A stretch of 64,000 nucleotides of DNA, taken from Bacteroidales bacterium. GTDB taxonomy: Bacteria > Bacteroidota > Bacteroidia > Bacteroidales > 4484-276. This document shows positions 44,841 through 52,944 of this stretch, in pieces. The notes below the pieces were generated by a model. The model made no database searches and was not told the DNA's origin. It saw only the letters and a list, made by a program, of their open reading frames with translations. How positions within the stretch are numbered: the stretch's first letter is position 1; each line of letters begins with the position of its first letter. The position numbers and the translations under genes were made by a program. The DNA lies in contig DASRND010000019.1 in assembly GCA_035647615.1 (NCBI GenBank), forward strand, positions 1 through 64,000, in the 5' to 3' direction.

Positions 44841-44992
44841 AATAAAATTCCGGTGTGTTCAGCTTAGGCTTGGCCTAAGCTGTCTCTATTTCCGCAGGCT
44901 TTGCCTGCTTTTTTAAATCAATTTTCTTTTGGTTTCCAACAGACTAAGCCTGTAAAAATAGACCTGACGAGGCTCAGCCTCGTCCAAACACC
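44841..44992 (-). repeat. Composite palindromic element, copy A
   Basis: A 152-bp element holding four hairpins: 44860-44882 (CTTAGGC-N3-GCCTAAG), 44894-44908 (GCAGGC-N3-GCCTGC), 44939-44953 (CAGNC-like, degenerate) and 44966-44985 (GACGAGGC-N3-GCCTCGTC). All share the centre AGGC-N3-GCCT with different arms. Copy B has exactly the same length and about nine-tenths identity by eye. Confidence 0.8.
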
Positions 44993-45060
44993 ACTATTGG
45001 AAAACTCAAATGAAACATTTCGATTAGAAAAGCGCGCACCAACCTTTCGCAGAAGTGCTC
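44993..45060 (-). repeat. Direct repeat tail, copy T1
   Basis: A 68-bp unit starting actattggaaaactcaaatg and ending agaagtgctc recurs at 45332-45399 with few changes. It follows element A directly. Confidence 0.75.
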
Positions 45061-45081
45061 TCTGATAGTTTTCCGGCTGTC

Positions 45082-45233
45082 AATAAAATTCCGATGTGTT
45101 CAGCATAGGCTTGGCCTAAGCTGTCTCTATTTCCGCAGGCTTTGCCTGCTTTTTTAAGATAAGTTTCTTTTTGGTTACAACAGGCTAAGCCTGTAAAAAT
45201 AGACCTGACGAGGCACAGCCTCGTCCAAACACC
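45082..45233 (-). repeat. Composite palindromic element, copy B
   Basis: A 152-bp second copy, with hairpins at 45101-45123, 45135-45149, 45180-45194 and 45207-45226, all AGGC-N3-GCCT centred. Order and spacing equal copy A. Differences include the loop bases and some positions in the interval between hairpins 2 and 3. Confidence 0.8.
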
Positions 45234-45331
45234 CAGATTTTCAGGTTGAGAATCAGTTGTGTTAATTTTTGGCTGGTTTGAGTTACGGTGGTTGAGCGTA
45301 GTCGAAACCACTACAGCCTCGTTCAAACACC

Positions 45332-45399
45332 ACTATTGGAAAACTTAAACGAAACATTTCGATTAGAAAAGCGCACAGTAACCTTCCGCAGAAGTGCTC
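45332..45399 (-). repeat. Direct repeat tail, copy T2
   Basis: A 68-bp copy of T1. It is preceded by half of a GAGGC palindrome (cagcctcgttcaaacacc) joined to a single minisatellite unit (ggttgagcgtagtcgaaacc). Confidence 0.75.
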
Positions 45400-45675
45400 C
45401 CATCTCCTTTAGGAGAGGGGTCGGGGGTGAGGTCTGAAAATGCACCGAGGCTAAGCCTCGTCCAAACACACAAATTCAAAAAACCGCTCTGCGTTCTTTG
45501 TCCGGTGCCCTGCTCTCAGCGCCTTGCGATCATAAGATTCTCATCAGCAGCAAGCTAATCGTTTTTGTAGTGCGGATGTATGGTCGGTTTTGTGGTTTTG
45601 TAGCTACAAAGTGGCGATGGTTTTTTTGGTGGTAAACCACACGCGTAGTAATCTTGCAGCTCAAAACTTAAAACG

Positions 45676-45825
45676 ATGGCGCAGAATAGAAGTGACGATA
45701 AAACGGAGAAAGAAATCGACGAGGAGTTGAAGGCTCTTTTAGAGCGTAAACAAAACGAGAGAAAAGCACTTTTGAAGTTGCTCCGTCACGTCGAAAAAGG
45801 AATGGATGATAAAATGACAAAATAG
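45676..45825 (+). CDS. Possible small charged protein, 49 aa
   Basis: An ATG at 45676 opens a 49-codon frame to a TAG at 45823-45825. The product is highly charged and helical (ELKALLERKQNERKALLKLL) with no signal peptide. It lies 61 bp before the secreted T9SS protein gene. Codon use is plausible, but there is no homology evidence; it may be a chance frame. Confidence 0.4.
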   Translation: MAQNRSDDKTEKEIDEELKALLERKQNERKALLKLLRHVEKGMDDKMTK

Positions 45826-45886
45826 AAATCATTACACCCTTAATAATACTTAAATCAAACATTCATAATTCAAAACAATTAAAACA

Positions 45887-48800
45887 ATGCAAACAAAAAC
45901 TACATTTTTCTCACAATTTCGATTGGCCAGCCTTATGTTGCTGCTCATGCTCATGTTTACAACGGCGGGTGCCCAGAGCAGTCGTATCTTCCCTATCGAG
46001 GAGAGCTTTGAAGTCGCAACCTTTCCACCCGCCAACTGGCAGATTTATGATTTGGATGGTGGCGGCGAATACTGGGCTGCCACTACTACTTTAAATCACA
46101 CACCCGATGGTTCCATGAGCGCTTATCATAGTTTCGCTTTTGGCAACCAGGATGGTTGGCTGGTAACTCCTGCCATGGATTTTCCAACCGGTCATCCGAT
46201 TGTTTTTACTTTTTGGAATTATACCCTTGACCCTGATTATTATGGCAACAACAGCGTATGGATCAGTACCGGCAGCGGCGATCCGGCCAGTGGCGATTTC
46301 GTGCAGCTTTGGACGGCTGACGTAGCGGTGGCAGTGTGGGAGCAGGTAATTCTTAATCTGCAAAGCTACGAGGGGCAAACCGCTTATGTTGCATTCCGCT
46401 ATCAAGGCGACTTTGCACATGCTTGGGCTGTGGATGATGTATTTATTGGAAGTGATTTTAATACCGCCCCGCAAATCGTTGTCAATCCTGCCGTTTTGAA
46501 TATTACTGCACCCATAAATACGGTAGTAAATAAAAAACTTACGATAAAAAATATCGGTATCGATAATCTGGTTTACACACTCGACTTTACCTATGGCAGT
46601 GGCACCAACGGTTGGCTTTCCATCGATCCGCTTAGCGGCGACCTTGGCACCAATAGCTCGCTGGCACATATCCTAACTTTCAATCCTGAAGGTCTTTCTA
46701 TTGGCAGCACATACACTGCCACCATCACCATCAGCTCCAACGATCCCGAGTTGCCGGAAGTAACTGTACCGGTTAACTACACTATTCTGGAAGCTGCAAA
46801 TATTGATGTGACCATTATGGTTAATGACTACACCTTCCCTTACGACATTAGCGAAAGCGGTGAATATGTTGTGATCGTGCCTTTTGGTGGCGGGGGATTA
46901 CTTTGGTCAAAATCTGGCGGATTGTTACCTATTAACGGCATCGAACCAGAAGTGATTGCGGTTGCCGAAGATGGAACTGTAGCAGGCACCGAGCGCAATC
47001 CTGAATATAATCTTCAGGGTCAGGAGACAGCTATGGCTGGCCTGTGGCATCCCCAAAGCGGGCAGTGGTCGTTTCTGCCGCTGAATCCTGAAGTAGGCGA
47101 ACCGACAGAATCTGATTATTCTTCCGCATGGGGAATGTCTGCTGACGGTTCGATAGTAGTCGGGATGCAATATTATCCGAATTTCCAATACAAAGCTTTT
47201 AAGTGGTCTGCTGCCGGTGGTTACGATATGATTGGCGATCTGGCTTCTGGTGGCAACCGCCCCAACGGCGTTAGCAACGATGGAAGCGTGGTTTATGGAT
47301 GGGCTGATTTGCCCAGCGCTTCACGTTCACCAGTTATTTGGGCTGATGGCCAACTGATAGAAGTTGCTCCTGATGATTATGGCGAAGCAATGGCAGCCTC
47401 TTCAACCGGCGAATATGTAGTTGGTTTTGCTGGTGACAAAGGATTTATCTGGAGCCAACAAGCCGGCGTTGAACTTTTTCCCAATACATTGAATGCGGGC
47501 GAAATATCTGCTTTAGCCGTTTTGGACGACGGTACCATTTTTGGCTATACTGTCGAAGGTTTCCCCCCATTTCCTGATATGCGCCGCGCATTTGTAAGGA
47601 TGCCTGATGGTGAAATGTCTACCTTCAACGATTATGCTTTAAACCGTGGAATGTCGGATGCTTCCGATTGGTTATTTTACAGTATCAATGGCGCAACTCC
47701 CGATGGCTTGAATATTATTGGTGCCGGAATAAATCCCGCTGGCGAAACTGTTTCTTTCCTCATCGATTTTGCTGCTGAGCTACCGCATATTAAGGTCATA
47801 CCCGAAAATATTACAGAGGCGCTCAACCCTGGCGAAAGCTCCACCCAACAAATGGAAATTCAAAATACCGGTAATGCGCCCCTCACTTACGGAACTTTTG
47901 TTAACTATCTGATGGCCGGAAAAACCAACCAGCCCACTGCTGTTCCTGTAGGCAAAAGCCAGCGCAACCGGAACCTTTCGGTGCAATCCGCTCCCACCAA
48001 AGGTGGAGCTGCTTTGCGCGACAATGCCCGCGACGACTACTTTGTGCTGCATTATGATGGCGACAATGCAGAGGCTGTAGGTCTTATGGATGGAGGCAGT
48101 ATGTTTGCTGCGGCACGTTTCCCGTCAGAAATGGTTTATCCCTTTGCCGGCGCAACGCTACAATCCGTTGATTTTTATGTGAATGATTTGCCCAACGAAT
48201 CTACGCTCGTTATCTGGGGTCCCGGCACCACCACAACACCCGGTCAGGTGTTGCACGTTCAGCCTTTCGACGCGGCGCCGCTCGAGTGGAATACTATTAC
48301 GCTGGATACACCACTGGAACTGGAAAGTACCGACATCTGGATCGGAGTCAACTACATCCACAATGCAGGTATGTGGGTGGCAGGTCTCGACGCCGGCCCT
48401 GCTAATCCCAATGGCGACTGGGTTTCGATGGATGGCGAAACGTGGGAGCATCTCTCCGATGCCGGCTTAAATAACAACCTCAACATCCGCGGTCTGCTGC
48501 AGCTTACACCCGGCGAATGGCTCAGCCTCGATCCTGCTGCCGGAACTGTACCCGCCGACGACGTTCGGGAAGTAGCTGTTAATTTTACCACTACCTCTAT
48601 GATGCAGGGAGTCTATGCTGCCAACATCATTATCGAAAGCAACGACCACGACACACCTTACACCGTTGTTCCGGTTACCCTGGACGTAATGGTAGGAATG
48701 AATGAAGCTCCGATGCAGGCCATCCGTGTTTATCCCGTTCCTGCTTCCGACAGGCTCAACATCGACCTGGTGGAAGGTATCGAAAGTGTTCGCATGTTCA

Positions 48801-48952
48801 ATAGCTTCGGTCAGTTGGTTCGTGAAGCTAAAACGATAAATACACTGAATCAGCAGTTCAACCTCGACGGTTTAAATGCAGGCGCTTACATGCTTCAGTT
48901 TATTGGAAGTACAGGCCAGACACACCAGCAAACTATCATCATTAGCAAGTAA
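45887..48952 (+). CDS. Secreted multidomain protein with T9SS type A sorting domain
   Basis: A 1021-aa exported protein. A signal peptide ends near TTAGAQS. Residues about 35-185 form a choice-of-anchor J / jelly-roll-like module (FPPANWQIYDLDGGGEYWAA; AWAVDDVFIG). About 200-300 is an Ig-like BACON/choice-of-anchor D type domain. About 310-625 contains repeated short motifs (SADGSIVVGMQ; SNDGSVVYGWAD; SSTGEYVVGFAG) like HAF-type propeller repeats. A second Ig-like part and a jelly-roll-like segment follow (about 640-945). The last ~75 residues are a T9SS type A C-terminal domain (RVYPVPASDRLNID; NLDGLNAGAYMLQFIGSTG). It is a cell-surface or released protein; substrate unknown. Confidence 0.9.
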   Translation: MQTKTTFFSQFRLASLMLLLMLMFTTAGAQSSRIFPIEESFEVATFPPANWQIYDLDGGGEYWAATTTLNHTPDGSMSAYHSFAFGNQDGWLVTPAMDFPTGHPIVFTFWNYTLDPDYYGNNSVWISTGSGDPASGDFVQLWTADVAVAVWEQVILNLQSYEGQTAYVAFRYQGDFAHAWAVDDVFIGSDFNTAPQIVVNPAVLNITAPINTVVNKKLTIKNIGIDNLVYTLDFTYGSGTNGWLSIDPLSGDLGTNSSLAHILTFNPEGLSIGSTYTATITISSNDPELPEVTVPVNYTILEAANIDVTIMVNDYTFPYDISESGEYVVIVPFGGGGLLWSKSGGLLPINGIEPEVIAVAEDGTVAGTERNPEYNLQGQETAMAGLWHPQSGQWSFLPLNPEVGEPTESDYSSAWGMSADGSIVVGMQYYPNFQYKAFKWSAAGGYDMIGDLASGGNRPNGVSNDGSVVYGWADLPSASRSPVIWADGQLIEVAPDDYGEAMAASSTGEYVVGFAGDKGFIWSQQAGVELFPNTLNAGEISALAVLDDGTIFGYTVEGFPPFPDMRRAFVRMPDGEMSTFNDYALNRGMSDASDWLFYSINGATPDGLNIIGAGINPAGETVSFLIDFAAELPHIKVIPENITEALNPGESSTQQMEIQNTGNAPLTYGTFVNYLMAGKTNQPTAVPVGKSQRNRNLSVQSAPTKGGAALRDNARDDYFVLHYDGDNAEAVGLMDGGSMFAAARFPSEMVYPFAGATLQSVDFYVNDLPNESTLVIWGPGTTTTPGQVLHVQPFDAAPLEWNTITLDTPLELESTDIWIGVNYIHNAGMWVAGLDAGPANPNGDWVSMDGETWEHLSDAGLNNNLNIRGLLQLTPGEWLSLDPAAGTVPADDVREVAVNFTTTSMMQGVYAANIIIESNDHDTPYTVVPVTLDVMVGMNEAPMQAIRVYPVPASDRLNIDLVEGIESVRMFNSFGQLVREAKTINTLNQQFNLDGLNAGAYMLQFIGSTGQTHQQTIIISK

Positions 48953-48987
48953 CTCTTTTTTTGATTTGGTTTAATAATGAAGGAATG

Positions 48988-49018
48988 ACCGGCTCTACTG
49001 TGGAGCCGGTCTTTTTTT
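48988..49018 (+). terminator. Strong Rho-independent terminator
   Basis: ACCGGCTC (48988-48995) pairs with GAGCCGGT (49003-49010) around a 7-nt loop and is followed by CTTTTTTT. It ends the T9SS protein transcript. Confidence 0.9.
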
Positions 49019-49163
49019 GTGAAGTTCCTGAAGGAATATCAGGATGTTAAGAGGTGAGCTTCAGAGTTTTTTATTATTTTCGTAAATATTATTTTGAGAT
49101 TATGAAAGTCAAAATCCATTGACATTCGTTTAAATCATTTGATACCTTTTAAAAACAACGAAT

Positions 49164-49421
49164 ATGAATGCTGAGTTAATCATAAAACTTGACAAAAAAG
49201 TGATCGAACAAGCCGAGAAATATGCTTATTCGAAAAAAAAGAGATTATCGGAAATTATTGAGACCTATCTAAAATTTTTAGTTCAGATGGAAGACTTAAA
49301 CATTGATTCCGAAATTGAGATTTCTCCTTTTGTAGAAAGTATGTCCACCGGAATAAGTATTCCTTCAGATTTTGATTACAAATCAGAATACTTGAATCAT
49401 TTGGTTGAAAAAAATAAATAA
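49164..49421 (+). CDS. DUF6364-family antitoxin
   Basis: An 85-aa protein with an N-terminal ribbon-helix-helix-like region (MNAELIIKLDKKVIEQAEKY AYSKK) and an acidic, flexible C-terminal tail, fitting the DUF6364 antitoxin family. It is followed two bases after its stop by a PIN-domain gene, the common type II toxin-antitoxin order. It would bind its own promoter and neutralise the PIN nuclease through the C-terminal tail. The antitoxin frame is intact. Confidence 0.8.
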   Translation: MNAELIIKLDKKVIEQAEKYAYSKKKRLSEIIETYLKFLVQMEDLNIDSEIEISPFVESMSTGISIPSDFDYKSEYLNHLVEKNK

Positions 49422-49423
49422 AG

Positions 49424-49836
49424 ATGAAATTGTTTTTGGATACCAATGTAGTACTCGATCTCTTGGGTGAGCGAGTGCCATTTTTGTTTCTGCGGCAAAG
49501 CTTGCTACATTGGCTGATCAACGAAAATTAAATATTATCGTTTCTGCTTTATCTTTTGCTACGGTTAGTTATTTCCTCACTAAGTTTTATGGTTTGGAAA
49601 AAACAAAAGAAAAACTGAGGAAATTTAAAGTCATTTCAAAAATATGTGAACTTGATGAAATAATCATCGAAAAAGGATTGAACTCAGAGTTTCATGATTT
49701 TGAAGACTCATTACAATATTACAGTGCTTTAAGATACGAATGTGACATTATTATAACCAGAAATGGGAAAGATTTTAAAACATCACTGATACCTGTCATG
49801 ACTCCGGATGAATTTCTGAAAAGTATTAAGAAGTAA
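49424..49836 (+). pseudogene. PIN-domain toxin, frameshifted
   Basis: The gene begins MKLFLDTNVVLDLLGERVPF at 49424 with the first catalytic Asp of PIN nucleases (Asp6), but the frame meets a TAA soon after. The rest of the protein (SAAKLATLADQRKLNIIVSA ... DSLQYYSALRYECDIIITRN ... MTPDEF) continues in another frame to 49836. One missing T in the T5 run at 49481-49485 would restore a full ~136-aa PIN protein, including the later acidic catalytic residues. It is either an inactivated toxin with a surviving antitoxin or a homopolymer sequencing error. Confidence 0.8.
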
Positions 49837-49839
49837 ACA

Positions 49840-51225
49840 CTAATCCAAAAACACCTTCCTTGATATTACCCCATCCTTGTAATTGGCTTTGATGAGATAA
49901 ATGCCAGCCTGCAGCGGCGAGAGGTCTGTTTGCCGGCCGGACGAAACCCGCCGCGTCATCACAAGCTGACCAGCCATGGAATAAACCATCAGATCGAAAG
50001 TGTCGGTAGCGCCGGTTGGATCGGTAAGTACGAGGCTTTTGCCCACTACCTGCAGGGTTGGTTCGTTTGTATTCACGCCGGAACCAATGGCGCCGGAGGT
50101 TTCCATAAACAGCCATTGATAAGCTTCTGCGAACTGTGAACGCCACAAAGCTTCGTTATGCTGGCCGCCAGCTACTGCTTTTACTGTAACCTGATCAGGA
50201 CGGAATCCTGCTGCCACCAGCGTATCTTTCATTTTATTCATCTGTTGCACCAGGTTGTCACTTTCGGCAGTGCCACCCATAATATAAATCCGCATTGGAT
50301 GCTGCGCTCCGGCCAGGTAGCTGAAATCATACACAGAATCGTTGAACCAATAGGAGGGTGAAAAGATCCCTGCTTTGCCAAAAAGATTTTGATATTTCAG
50401 GCCGATGTAATGAGAAATAAGACCGCCCAGCGAGCTGCCCATCACACCGGTATATTCACGATCGGGCAGGGTGCGGTAATGCTGATCGATATAGGGCTTG
50501 AGCGTCTCGGCGATGAAACGTGCATACTTGTCACCATCACCACCGCCGTGTTGTGTATTCGCCCAGGGCGTATATTCATCTATGCGGTGTTGGCCGCCAT
50601 TGTCGATTCCCACAACGATAGGAACGACTTTGCCTTCGTCGGCCAGCTGGTTCAGAGTTTCGTCCACTTCCCACTCGCCGGCAAAAGCGGTGGCCGCGTC
50701 AAAAAGGTTCTGCCCATCGTGCATGTAGAGCACAGGATAATTTTTGGCGCTGATGTCGTAGTCCGGTGGAAGATAAAGCCAGATGCGGCGGTTGCGGTTG
50801 AACTGCGGCATAAAAAACGCTTCGTCCATCACCACCACATTTTCGGCAGCAGTATGCCCCGTGCTGCCCTGGTCTTCCCAGCTTAGTATTGATACTTCCA
50901 GCGTGTCGGCGCTGCTCATCACAAAGGTGCGGTTGGGTAGGAAACCGCCATTCTCGTTTCCCTCCACAGTTTCCCATGAGCCGCGCGTAAACTTAAAATC
51001 GATCTGTCCGGAGGCTGTGATTGTAACCTGCGGCTGACCGTTGCTGTTGGTCTCCAGCCGGTAGTTTTCGTCGCCGGGGTTCCAGCCGTTGAAATTACCC
51101 GCAACATAAACTGATTCGTCGGGTGGTATGTTGGATGGGAGGGAAGTTACGATGATGGTAACCTCTGCAGCTGAAACGAAAGCTGCAACAAAGGTAATCA
51201 GGACAATTAAAAAGTTCTTTTTCAT
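49840..51225 (-). CDS. Secreted esterase (alpha/beta hydrolase, esterase D/Fes-like) with E-set N-domain and T9SS C-domain
   Basis: A 461-aa exported enzyme from the ATG at 51225 (signal peptide MKKNFLIVLITFVAAFVSAA). Residues 25-105 resemble a CBM48/AMPK-type E-set starch-binding domain (YVAGNFNGWNPGDENYRL). Residues 130-390 are an esterase D-like alpha/beta hydrolase, with the nucleophile Ser265 in GSSLGG and early motif YLPPDY. The end is a T9SS-type sorting domain (MVYSMAGQLVMTRRVSSGRQ; GIYLIKANYKDGVISRKVF). Likely it deacylates a polysaccharide or hydrolyses an ester outside the cell. An upstream ATG at 51303 would precede the signal peptide and is rejected. Confidence 0.88.
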   Translation of the reverse strand: MKKNFLIVLITFVAAFVSAAEVTIIVTSLPSNIPPDESVYVAGNFNGWNPGDENYRLETNSNGQPQVTITASGQIDFKFTRGSWETVEGNENGGFLPNRTFVMSSADTLEVSILSWEDQGSTGHTAAENVVVMDEAFFMPQFNRNRRIWLYLPPDYDISAKNYPVLYMHDGQNLFDAATAFAGEWEVDETLNQLADEGKVVPIVVGIDNGGQHRIDEYTPWANTQHGGGDGDKYARFIAETLKPYIDQHYRTLPDREYTGVMGSSLGGLISHYIGLKYQNLFGKAGIFSPSYWFNDSVYDFSYLAGAQHPMRIYIMGGTAESDNLVQQMNKMKDTLVAAGFRPDQVTVKAVAGGQHNEALWRSQFAEAYQWLFMETSGAIGSGVNTNEPTLQVVGKSLVLTDPTGATDTFDLMVYSMAGQLVMTRRVSSGRQTDLSPLQAGIYLIKANYKDGVISRKVFLD

Positions 51226-51319
51226 AAAATAGTTGTTAAGAATTACGTGGCGTAAGGCGCTTAGAGCATGGCGCAGGGCGCATGGCGAAAGACACATGAT
51301 CAAGGGTTTATTTTTTTAT

Positions 51320-51529
51320 TTAATCGATGGCAATCATCACATTGGAAGCTTTGATGAGGCCATACACCTCCATGCCTTTTTTCAGCTCAAGGTTTTGTGC
51401 GGATGTTTTGGTGATGATCGAAACGATCTCCTGCCCACCTGGCAATTGAAGGGTTACCTCAGAATTGACTGCCCCATGCTCGATGTGGGTGATGGTACCT
51501 TTTAGTACGTTGCGTGTGGATATTTTCAT
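51320..51529 (-). CDS. Mop/TOBE-type molybdate-binding protein
   Basis: A 69-aa protein from the ATG at 51529 with one Mop (TOBE) domain: MKISTRNVLKGTITHIEHGA, then VTLQLPGGQEIVSIITKTSA and EVYGLIKASNVMIAID. Single-domain Mops bind molybdate or tungstate as oligomers and act in storage or homeostasis. It lies downstream of nothing obviously molybdenum-related; a modABC set is not visible here. A longer frame to 51583 lacks family support. Confidence 0.88.
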   Translation of the reverse strand: MKISTRNVLKGTITHIEHGAVNSEVTLQLPGGQEIVSIITKTSAQNLELKKGMEVYGLIKASNVMIAID

Positions 51530-51610
51530 GATGTTATTGTTTTGGTTGTTAATAATGAAATATTTTGATTCAAAAATATACATTTCTAGCCATACAGGAG
51601 AAGATGTTAG

Positions 51611-51690
51611 GTTGTTTGTTGTTCCCTTCGACTACGCTCAGGGCAAGTGTTGTTTGTTTTTCCGTTCGGCTACGTTCAGGGCAGGTGTTG
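51611..51690. repeat. Direct repeat with ttcgactacgctca core
   Basis: Two units of about 38 bp, each gttgtttgtt followed by a ccc-ttcgactacgctca-ggg palindrome-like core. The first core is at 51624-51643, the second, changed copy at 51662-51681. The core is also the core of the 15-bp minisatellite unit. Confidence 0.6.
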
Positions 51691-52027
51691 TTTGTTTGTA
51701 AATGCAGTTGCACAGAGTTATATTGAGTAAAATGGTGAGTTGCACTGTGTACCTGTAAAACCTCAATTCAAAGGCTGAAAGACTGCCTCCTGTTGGTAAA
51801 TAGTTTCGCAGCGAAGCAAGGCCTTAAGTTAATGTTCCAAGCATGAAGTTTCCATGATCGCTTTTGCGTTTAGTTTTTGCCAAACAACAGGGAGATGACA
51901 TAGCGAAGGTATAGCGATGGTATAGGGATGGTAGGGAGAAAAAGGTAAGGGTATGGGTGCCTGTAAAACTATAATCTGAAGCCGGAAGGTTGCCAGCTAC
52001 TTACTACCTCCCGAGTTTGAACGAGGT

Positions 52028-52100
52028 TGCGGTGGCTGCGGTGGTTGCGGTGGTTGAGCGTAGTCGAAACCAGCGTAGTCGAAACCAGCGTAGTCGAAGC
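52028..52100. repeat. Minisatellite, copy 1 (9-bp and 15-bp units)
   Basis: The tract has three ggttgcggt-type 9-bp units followed by three gcgtagtcgaaacca 15-bp units. It is joined on the left to gaacgagg and on the right to ccccgatcgttc, so it appears to interrupt a palindrome of the composite-element type. Confidence 0.65.
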
Positions 52101-52228
52101 CCCGATCGTTCATTTCACACCTTATTGTTATAGGCACATTTTTTTTGCCTTTCGTTTTCGTTGATGAGTTCAATTGAATGTAATGTTGCTAAAAACTGGT
52201 GTCGTACTTTGCTTTCTTGGTAATATTC

Positions 52229-52361
52229 GGTGTTTGGACGAGGTTGTACCTCGTTCATTCTATTTTTACAGGCTGTGCCTGTTCGATCGTTCAAAGTTTA
52301 AAGGTTAAAGCAGGCTAAGCCTGCAAAAATAGCTGCAGCTTAGGCTCAGCCTAAGCTGAAC
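52229..52361 (+). repeat. Composite palindromic element, copy C
   Basis: A copy in opposite orientation to A and B. Hairpins are at 52237-52256, 52268-52282, 52310-52324 and 52336-52358. The conserved spacers ctatttttacaggc and gcctgcaaaaatag are reverse complements, so the element is also one long nested inverted repeat. Confidence 0.8.
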
Positions 52362-52545
52362 GCCAAGCCGAACGATAAGTGCGTTTAGTAAAACTTCTAT
52401 TTTTTTAAATATCGGATCGCAGAATTATGCAAGTGCGGACTCGAATAATGAAATAAAAATTCACTGAATGCCTGCGACCCGTCCTGTTTTTTTCTCACCA
52501 CTCATCTCTTTTTTCTAACTTCTGCTTACTTTTTCAACCTGCCCC

Positions 52546-52777
52546 GGGGTTTGGACGAGGCTTGGCCTCGTCCGTTCTATTTTTACAGGCTGTGCCTGTT
52601 CGATCGTTCAAAAGTTTAAAGGATAAAGCAGGCTAAGCCTGCAAAAATAGATACAGCTTAGGCTGTGGCGGTTGCGGTGGTTGCGGTGGTTGCGGTGGTT
52701 GAGCGTAGTCGAAACCAGCGTAGTCGAAACCAGCGTAGTCGAAACCAGCGTAGTCGAAACCAGCCTAAGCCGAACGC
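52546..52777 (+). repeat. Composite palindromic element, copy D, interrupted by a minisatellite
   Basis: Hairpins 1 to 3 are at 52554-52573, 52585-52599 and 52628-52642. The fourth palindrome begins at 52654 (cagcttaggct) but its other arm (cagcctaagccgaac) is found only at 52761-52775. The 95 bases between are the minisatellite listed separately, placed in the loop of the palindrome. Confidence 0.75.
52666..52760. repeat. Minisatellite, copy 2 (9-bp and 15-bp units)
   Basis: It has four ggttgcggt-type 9-bp units and then four 15-bp gcgtagtcgaaacca units, essentially perfect. It sits inside the fourth palindrome of element D. Confidence 0.75.
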
Positions 52778-52789
52778 TGAGCTGAGAAC

Positions 52790-52835
52790 TGTGTAATGAA
52801 GGCTACCGACTGAGTACTGAGAACTGCCGACTGCT
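52790..52835. repeat. Dispersed intergenic repeat, copy 4
   Basis: The tract accgactgagtactgagaac followed by tgccgactgctcc is in the same family as tracts at 25800, 39868 and 44784. Confidence 0.45.
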
Positions 52836-52944
52836 CCCTCCGTCTCACAATTTCCGTCGCCGTTTTTCTTAGAAAACAAAAAGGGTGTTCTTTGCATTGA
52901 TCAGAGATCCGCAGGATCGCTTTTGGTTGCTGTGGTGGAAAATT

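Larger units (their letters stand above)
44781..45675. other. Gene-poor repeat region I
   Basis: Almost 900 bases with no credible gene. It contains two copies of the composite palindromic element (44841 and 45082), two copies of a 68-bp tail (44993 and 45332), one short minisatellite unit near 45286, a lone AGGC-TAA-GCCT hairpin near 45449 and a cccatctcctttaggagagg-type palindrome around 45400-45437. Confidence 0.7.
51530..52944. other. Gene-poor repeat region II
   Basis: About 1.4 kb without a credible gene. It contains a duplicated ttcgactacgctca-core tract (51611-51690), a minisatellite (52028-52100), composite element C (52229-52361), element D (52546-52777) with a second minisatellite inside it, and an actgagaactg-type tract at 52790-52835. 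Reading frames through these repeats (for example 52658-52897 minus) are translated repeats, not genes. Confidence 0.7.

Noticed and set aside
52028..52760. Regularly spaced repeats resembling a CRISPR array
   Set aside because: Units of 9 and 15 bp follow each other directly with no unique spacers, and no cas genes are nearby. They are minisatellites.
52658..52897. 79-aa frame on the minus strand with repeated FRLRW motif
   Set aside because: It is the translation of the minisatellite in one frame; no independent coding signal exists.
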